Source: Allacma fusca
Lineage: Eukaryota; Arthropoda; Collembola; Symphypleona; Sminthuridae
Assembly (NCBI GenBank): GCA_947179485.1
Contig: OX359249.1
Location: forward strand, 12,816,564-12,880,563
DNA: 64,000 bases
Direction: 5' to 3'
How positions within the stretch are numbered: the stretch's first letter is position 1; each line of letters opens with the position of its first letter. The position numbers were made by a program, and so were the translations under genes. The notes beneath the pieces were generated by a model, which worked only from the letters and a program-made list of their open reading frames with translations, ran no database searches and was not told the DNA's origin. Below are positions 59,191 through 64,000 of the stretch, in pieces.

Positions 59191-62100
59191 GGAGAAAAGG
59201 ATAGGAGGAGAGACATGGGGAGAGGGGGAAGGAGGGTTGTATCACTAAGAAGTAGAAAAAAAAAACATGAGCATCATCAAGATATGATTTACGTAGTTGA
59301 GATGTTATGCTCGGCTGAGTCAGTATAGAAGATGATCAAAGACCAACTGGAAAAACATATAAGTGGTTCATTACCTACCACACTATTATAGATACTATGA
59401 CCTTACTGTATGGACTCGAACTATTGTAAGTTTTTCAAAGAGCTCATGGATTCAACACCGTGGTTGGAGTTATTATGGTGATGTTTTTTTTTTCTTTCTT
59501 TCAGGGTAAGTTTATTAGGGAATGATAACCACAGGAGGATTGTAAGATTTGTGGTCGGCAGGAAAGAACCTCCTGATAAATTGTAGGTAGTAAGTATTTT
59601 CAGAGGGGAGTTTATTATATTTAATTTCATTCCTTCTGGTTGCCAAATCAAATTGAGCATTGGTGGAAAAAAGACAAGGACCGCAATCTGGATGGGAACA
59701 GATGAGGATTTTCACTTCGGAGCTCACTCAGTCACAATCAGACATTGCATTTCAATACTTGGGCTTGAATATTACTGGGACTCGTATACATTGGATGATT
59801 GGAGCATATGTATGTGTATATTTTGGATGTGTGTGTGTGTGTGTGTCTGTATGTCTGTGTGTAGAGGAGTTGAGGAGCTTGACTGGAGCTACAAATGTAA
59901 GTGATACGGTTCCCGTAGGCCCCAGCGTTTGTTTGCTGAGTGAATGCAAAAGTAATTGCTTGGTAAAATGAGATCAAAATCAGTACTGTATCTGAGTGGT
60001 GAATAAACAACCTTGGAAAAAGTTTGTCAAATAATATTTCCTAGGAAATCATTTCCATTTCAGGGGGTAACCTTCCTCCGGATCAATTGTGACTGGAATT
60101 ATTACCGAGGAACTGGAACAACAGTGATTGTATGCACAAGATCCGAGACGGGAGAGAGGAAATAAGCGGGTTATGAAAATACCTTTTAATTTTCTATTTA
60201 CGAAGGGCTCTCTCTGTCAGATCATTTCCTTTCCCCATGTAATGAGCACGCCGCATAGAGTCAACTTTTACTGGCATATAATTATCAAATCATTACAGGG
60301 AATGAGGGTGAAATAATTTAATAATGATTCATTTAACAACCCTATAAATAATTATTATTCCGACGGAGTCAAGCGAGTCTGAGATTTTGATGTGCCATAT
60401 GTGCCAGGGGCTAAAAATACAGTGGATTACGCTATTCATCCACCAATTACAAAGGAATTTCTCAGCTCACACCATTGTCTCTGAAAAAGTAAAACAAATG
60501 ATTTTAATGCAGTGTAACAAACGTTGTGGGAGTGAAAGTCATAACAATTTTTGTCGAATTTTCAAGTCACGTTTTCTTTCCTTAATGTTTTTAAATATTT
60601 CCTATCTTTTGTCTCACTTTTCTAATAATATTACTATTACTCCTTTCCTACAGGCTACGTCCTATCGACATAGGGCTGGTGTGCACTAGTATGGTGAAAT
60701 CCGATTTTGGAGAGGGGCAATGCAGTATGCACACGTAGTGTAAATAATCCAATTTTATTGTTTTTCAAACAGATTTGCCCTCAATTTCCTCCACTCACAC
60801 ACACACACACACACACTTACAATGCATGTTTACATTTTCGACAAGTCTCAATAAATCTATTTCGACAGGGAAATTTTAGCCGGACTCAAATGGCATTTGG
60901 TCGTATCACAAGTAACATGATTTCCTCAATTCCATCCAAACACCCTCATAATTTTTTGAAACTTTATCGCTCTTCACACAAGTCCATTGTATGGAAATTA
61001 TGTCTAGAAATTTGGGAATTTTACCCATCACTCTCCCGCTTATTGTTAGCTCCATCTTTCGCAATCCTGGGCTTCATTCACCATAACCCCAACTCATTAC
61101 ACTCGGAAGGATTCAGGAGGATTACGGAACATAAGGAATTTACTGAATTGCGCAATGTTTCAGTGTCACAATGTCTGAAACGTTAGGACCGCTGATGACA
61201 ACTCCCAGCCCCGTCAATAACTTCACCGTTTGGGGAGGGAACGCATGATGTTCCGACCTCATAGCTGTTTGGATTTGACTGAAAGAAAAACCATTGTTTT
61301 AGTACGTTCACCTTCAGGAAAAATACTCAAAGTAATAAAAATAGGAAGTAATATTATGAACTGAGTTAATCAAGTTACCTTTGCAAATAAATTATCAGCA
61401 GATTTTCATTTGAATTAGCTCCGTTCCCTATCATTGTTATTTCAAACTGTTTTCCTCCTTTGGTTTTTTTTTAAATATATTTTTTGGCTGCTTCTGCGAT
61501 GTAGACGGAAACCTGCTTACTGTCATGCTGTGATGCTCTAACATTATTTATGTATGTATGCATGGGTGCGTAATCAATTTGTGCTCTCACATGCTTGGCA
61601 CAACTGTCTGTAACCCTTTATAAAATATAATAATAATTATAATTATATATCTACATCCAGGAGGTATACAATACAGTCCATACGCGTCAGTAAATATTTG
61701 CTCCATATTTTCATTTATGATAACTGATAACCTCTATATACTACATAGTAGGAGTTGGAGCTCTAGTACATTCCTACATACATATGTAATTACATACATG
61801 CAGATGAGTATCTTTGTAAGCTCAGTGTACACAAACACATGTAATTATGTGTACGCAGTGGCATTGGAAAATTGCAACTAAATCGTTGAGACAGAGATAA
61901 AAGCAATAGTAGTAAGTAGTTGATTCCCTGTAAGTACTTCCACCTCACTTCGTACGATTAAATATGTATGAACTCAGGACTAGTGTAGTGCCATCCAAGC
62001 CCCCACTCTTTGTACCAGCACTGAATACGTTTGCATTAGCTCAGATTGCCCAATGCACTTGTCATCATAAAAGGAGGACCTCCTCAATGAGATGACATGT

Positions 62101-64000
62101 TTACAATGTATGCACAATTATATTACATACTATGTACTTGCATTGACTTGACGGAGGAAAAGCCTCAACCTCACAGCACAGCACACACACACACCCGGAC
62201 TGTGCTGTGTACATGTCAGGAGCATGTACGTGCTCAATGGACCCTTTCTGCTGATCTCAAAGAAATTGCGCGGCATCCCAACATCCCAGGATGCTTGTCA
62301 AACTTCCCCGATGAGTCCCACAACCGTGCATAAGGACAATCAATGAATTATACGCTTGTTTTGGATGATCTACGGAAATTATTACTGGGAGTATATAGGG
62401 CATGTGATGTGACTTGTTTTGTATAAATACTTACCACTGACGACGTCCTGTGAAAACATGACCATAAAGATTCCCTATCTGTACAAGAATTGGGCATGGG
62501 AGGACTGGAAGTGTAAACATATGGAGACAGAGTTTGTATGGGAAGTCATTATTAATGTGCTTCGGGTATATGTATATATATATATAGGCTCTTGTCAAAT
62601 TGAATGCTCCGTATATAAGTATTTCATTTTTCAATTTTATTGACGTCCAGGTCAGACCGGAACTTCACATAAAAGCCCGGAGCTCTCTCTGGAACCCCCA
62701 TAATGGGGAAAGAAGATCCAGCATCAAAGGATGCAACCTATGACCAAACTCAATAAGTTATTGGGATTCCGAGCCCTCACCTATAGTACTACATCCCAGT
62801 GATGCACCCATGCACTCATGCGGGAAATACCCATTTATAGTGGTTACAGTATCGGAAAATTCCATTTTCTGCCAATACATTATCACATTAAATACTGGAA
62901 TAGGGTTCATGGTGCATACAGAATTTTTCTCTTCTCAAGTCATGCATACCCTTCTCATATTAAATATCATGAAAGGTGAGCACTTCTAGGTTCTCGCTCT
63001 CATCCTTTCCAGATACTTATTCCGATCCAGCTCCCAGAATTTATTTCCAATCACAAAATTACTCTCTCAGGATGACTTTTATATACCTGAGCTTTGGGTG
63101 TCTACAGAGTCGGAGGAAGAACATCCGAAAGTAAGAGCACAACCGGCGGATACCATATCAACCAATGGGAGACTGTGGACATTGTATTAAATCTTGATAC
63201 CTCTCTCTTATATTCCTATTCGGAGGGGGGAAAAAGAGAAGTGCAACATTGAAAAATTAAAAAGCATAACCGCAAAACTCCTGTCAGTCATACCTTACAT
63301 CCAGAGTATGGTGTTCAACCCTGAACTTTTCTGCTGTGGTATGAAATAGCAGTTCACTTTAACTTTTTTTTTTCCCTTCAACTCATATTACAATTTTACA
63401 ATGCTCACCTTGCATACTAAAATACGGGAGGTATTTCTGCCGCAGTTTACTCCACATTTTTATTTCAACATATATGTATAATTGAAATTCAATAGGTACG
63501 GGTTCCTCCCTTATTTTTATACTACTTTCCCTGATTCTTATTTTTCCTTTCCTTTTTTTTATGGTGGAAGTTTTACAGAATTTTTGGCGGAAATTAAATT
63601 CCCATCCGTACGCTTTTCTCCCGGATGGAATGAAACTACACTCGTCAAAATCCACTCCTCAAATCTCCACCCAAAATATTATAGAGAGGGATTTTAGTGT
63701 AGATATCTATAATATGTACTTAATTACTGGAAGTATTAAACAGCAGGGATTTTTTTTTGCACATTTTGTACTAGCCTGTAGCCCTATTACAAATTATTGT
63801 GATCAACTACACTGATTTTTTTTTTAATAAAATGATTAATCACAAGTTTAACGAGCTATTTTTGCATTTTCTAAAGGAAGTGACATAAGTTCATTGCATA
63901 GAGTATGAATCATGACAGGTTTTTATTTTGGTTTGTACTCAAGGAAGCGTTATAGGTAAATGGAGAATAAAACGTTGTTTCAGCACTCCGATGCTGACTG

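Larger units (their letters stand above)
57601..64000. other. Right-end region without assigned genes
   Basis: Contains microsatellites and a few isolated open frames. The longest is 60707-61186 (+), 159 codons open but starting from a non-ATG and including a CA-repeat-encoded His/Thr run. Candidate splice-bounded pieces at 57629-57676, 59867-59896 and 60064-60129 are discussed as a finding. I recognise no protein family here, and the window ends without a clear gene boundary. Confidence 0.45.

Noticed and set aside
60064-60129. Resemblance of GVTFLRINCDWNYYR to a P2X receptor segment (G-I-x-x-x-x-x-N-W-D-C-N)
   Set aside because: The Trp and Cys positions are swapped relative to the family and no other P2X motif (TM1, Cys-rich head, NFR) is present nearby.
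1-64000. CRISPR arrays, prokaryotic operons, phage or viral genes
   Set aside because: None seen. Repeats are simple microsatellites without spacers, and the coding sequence is spliced animal-type.

Overview
The window looks like AT-rich animal nuclear DNA. It has long intergenic spaces, spliced genes with GT-AG introns, many di- and tetranucleotide microsatellites, and no operons or prokaryotic features. One gene is recognisable as a Goliath/RNF130-type membrane RING ubiquitin ligase, a family of animals. The base composition, the repeat style (GTATGTATGT, GA and CA tracts) and the shape of the Goliath protein would fit an arthropod, perhaps a copepod crustacean. The species assignment is inference only.

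Layout. 1-6768 has no convincing coding sequence. 6769-26656 (+) holds a chain of at least nine coding exons whose frames are all open and whose junctions are all phase 0. They assemble to about 583 residues of an Ala/Gly/Ser/Thr-rich, partly amphipathic, partly low-complexity protein that I do not recognise. The gene offers several alternative 3' ends: a separate terminal exon at 11747-11812, and exons whose donor can be read through to a nearby stop (12621, 22381). A canonical AATAAA lies at 27513. 27531-31719 is a convergent intergenic region without recognisable genes. 31720-43034 (-) is a complete ten-exon Goliath-like gene. It encodes a 552-residue protein with signal peptide, PA domain, one transmembrane segment, C3H2C3 RING and a long Ser/His/Glu-rich tail. 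All ten exons join in frame with consensus splice sites.

43100-64000 is gene-poor. It contains a dense set of long GA/CT, CA/TG, TA and TATG microsatellites, a degenerate tRNA-like segment, and a few weak candidate exons near 57.6-60.1 kb, none of which I can assign. The two real genes are convergent and show no evident functional link. The most interesting locus is the unknown modular + strand gene with serial alternative C-termini.
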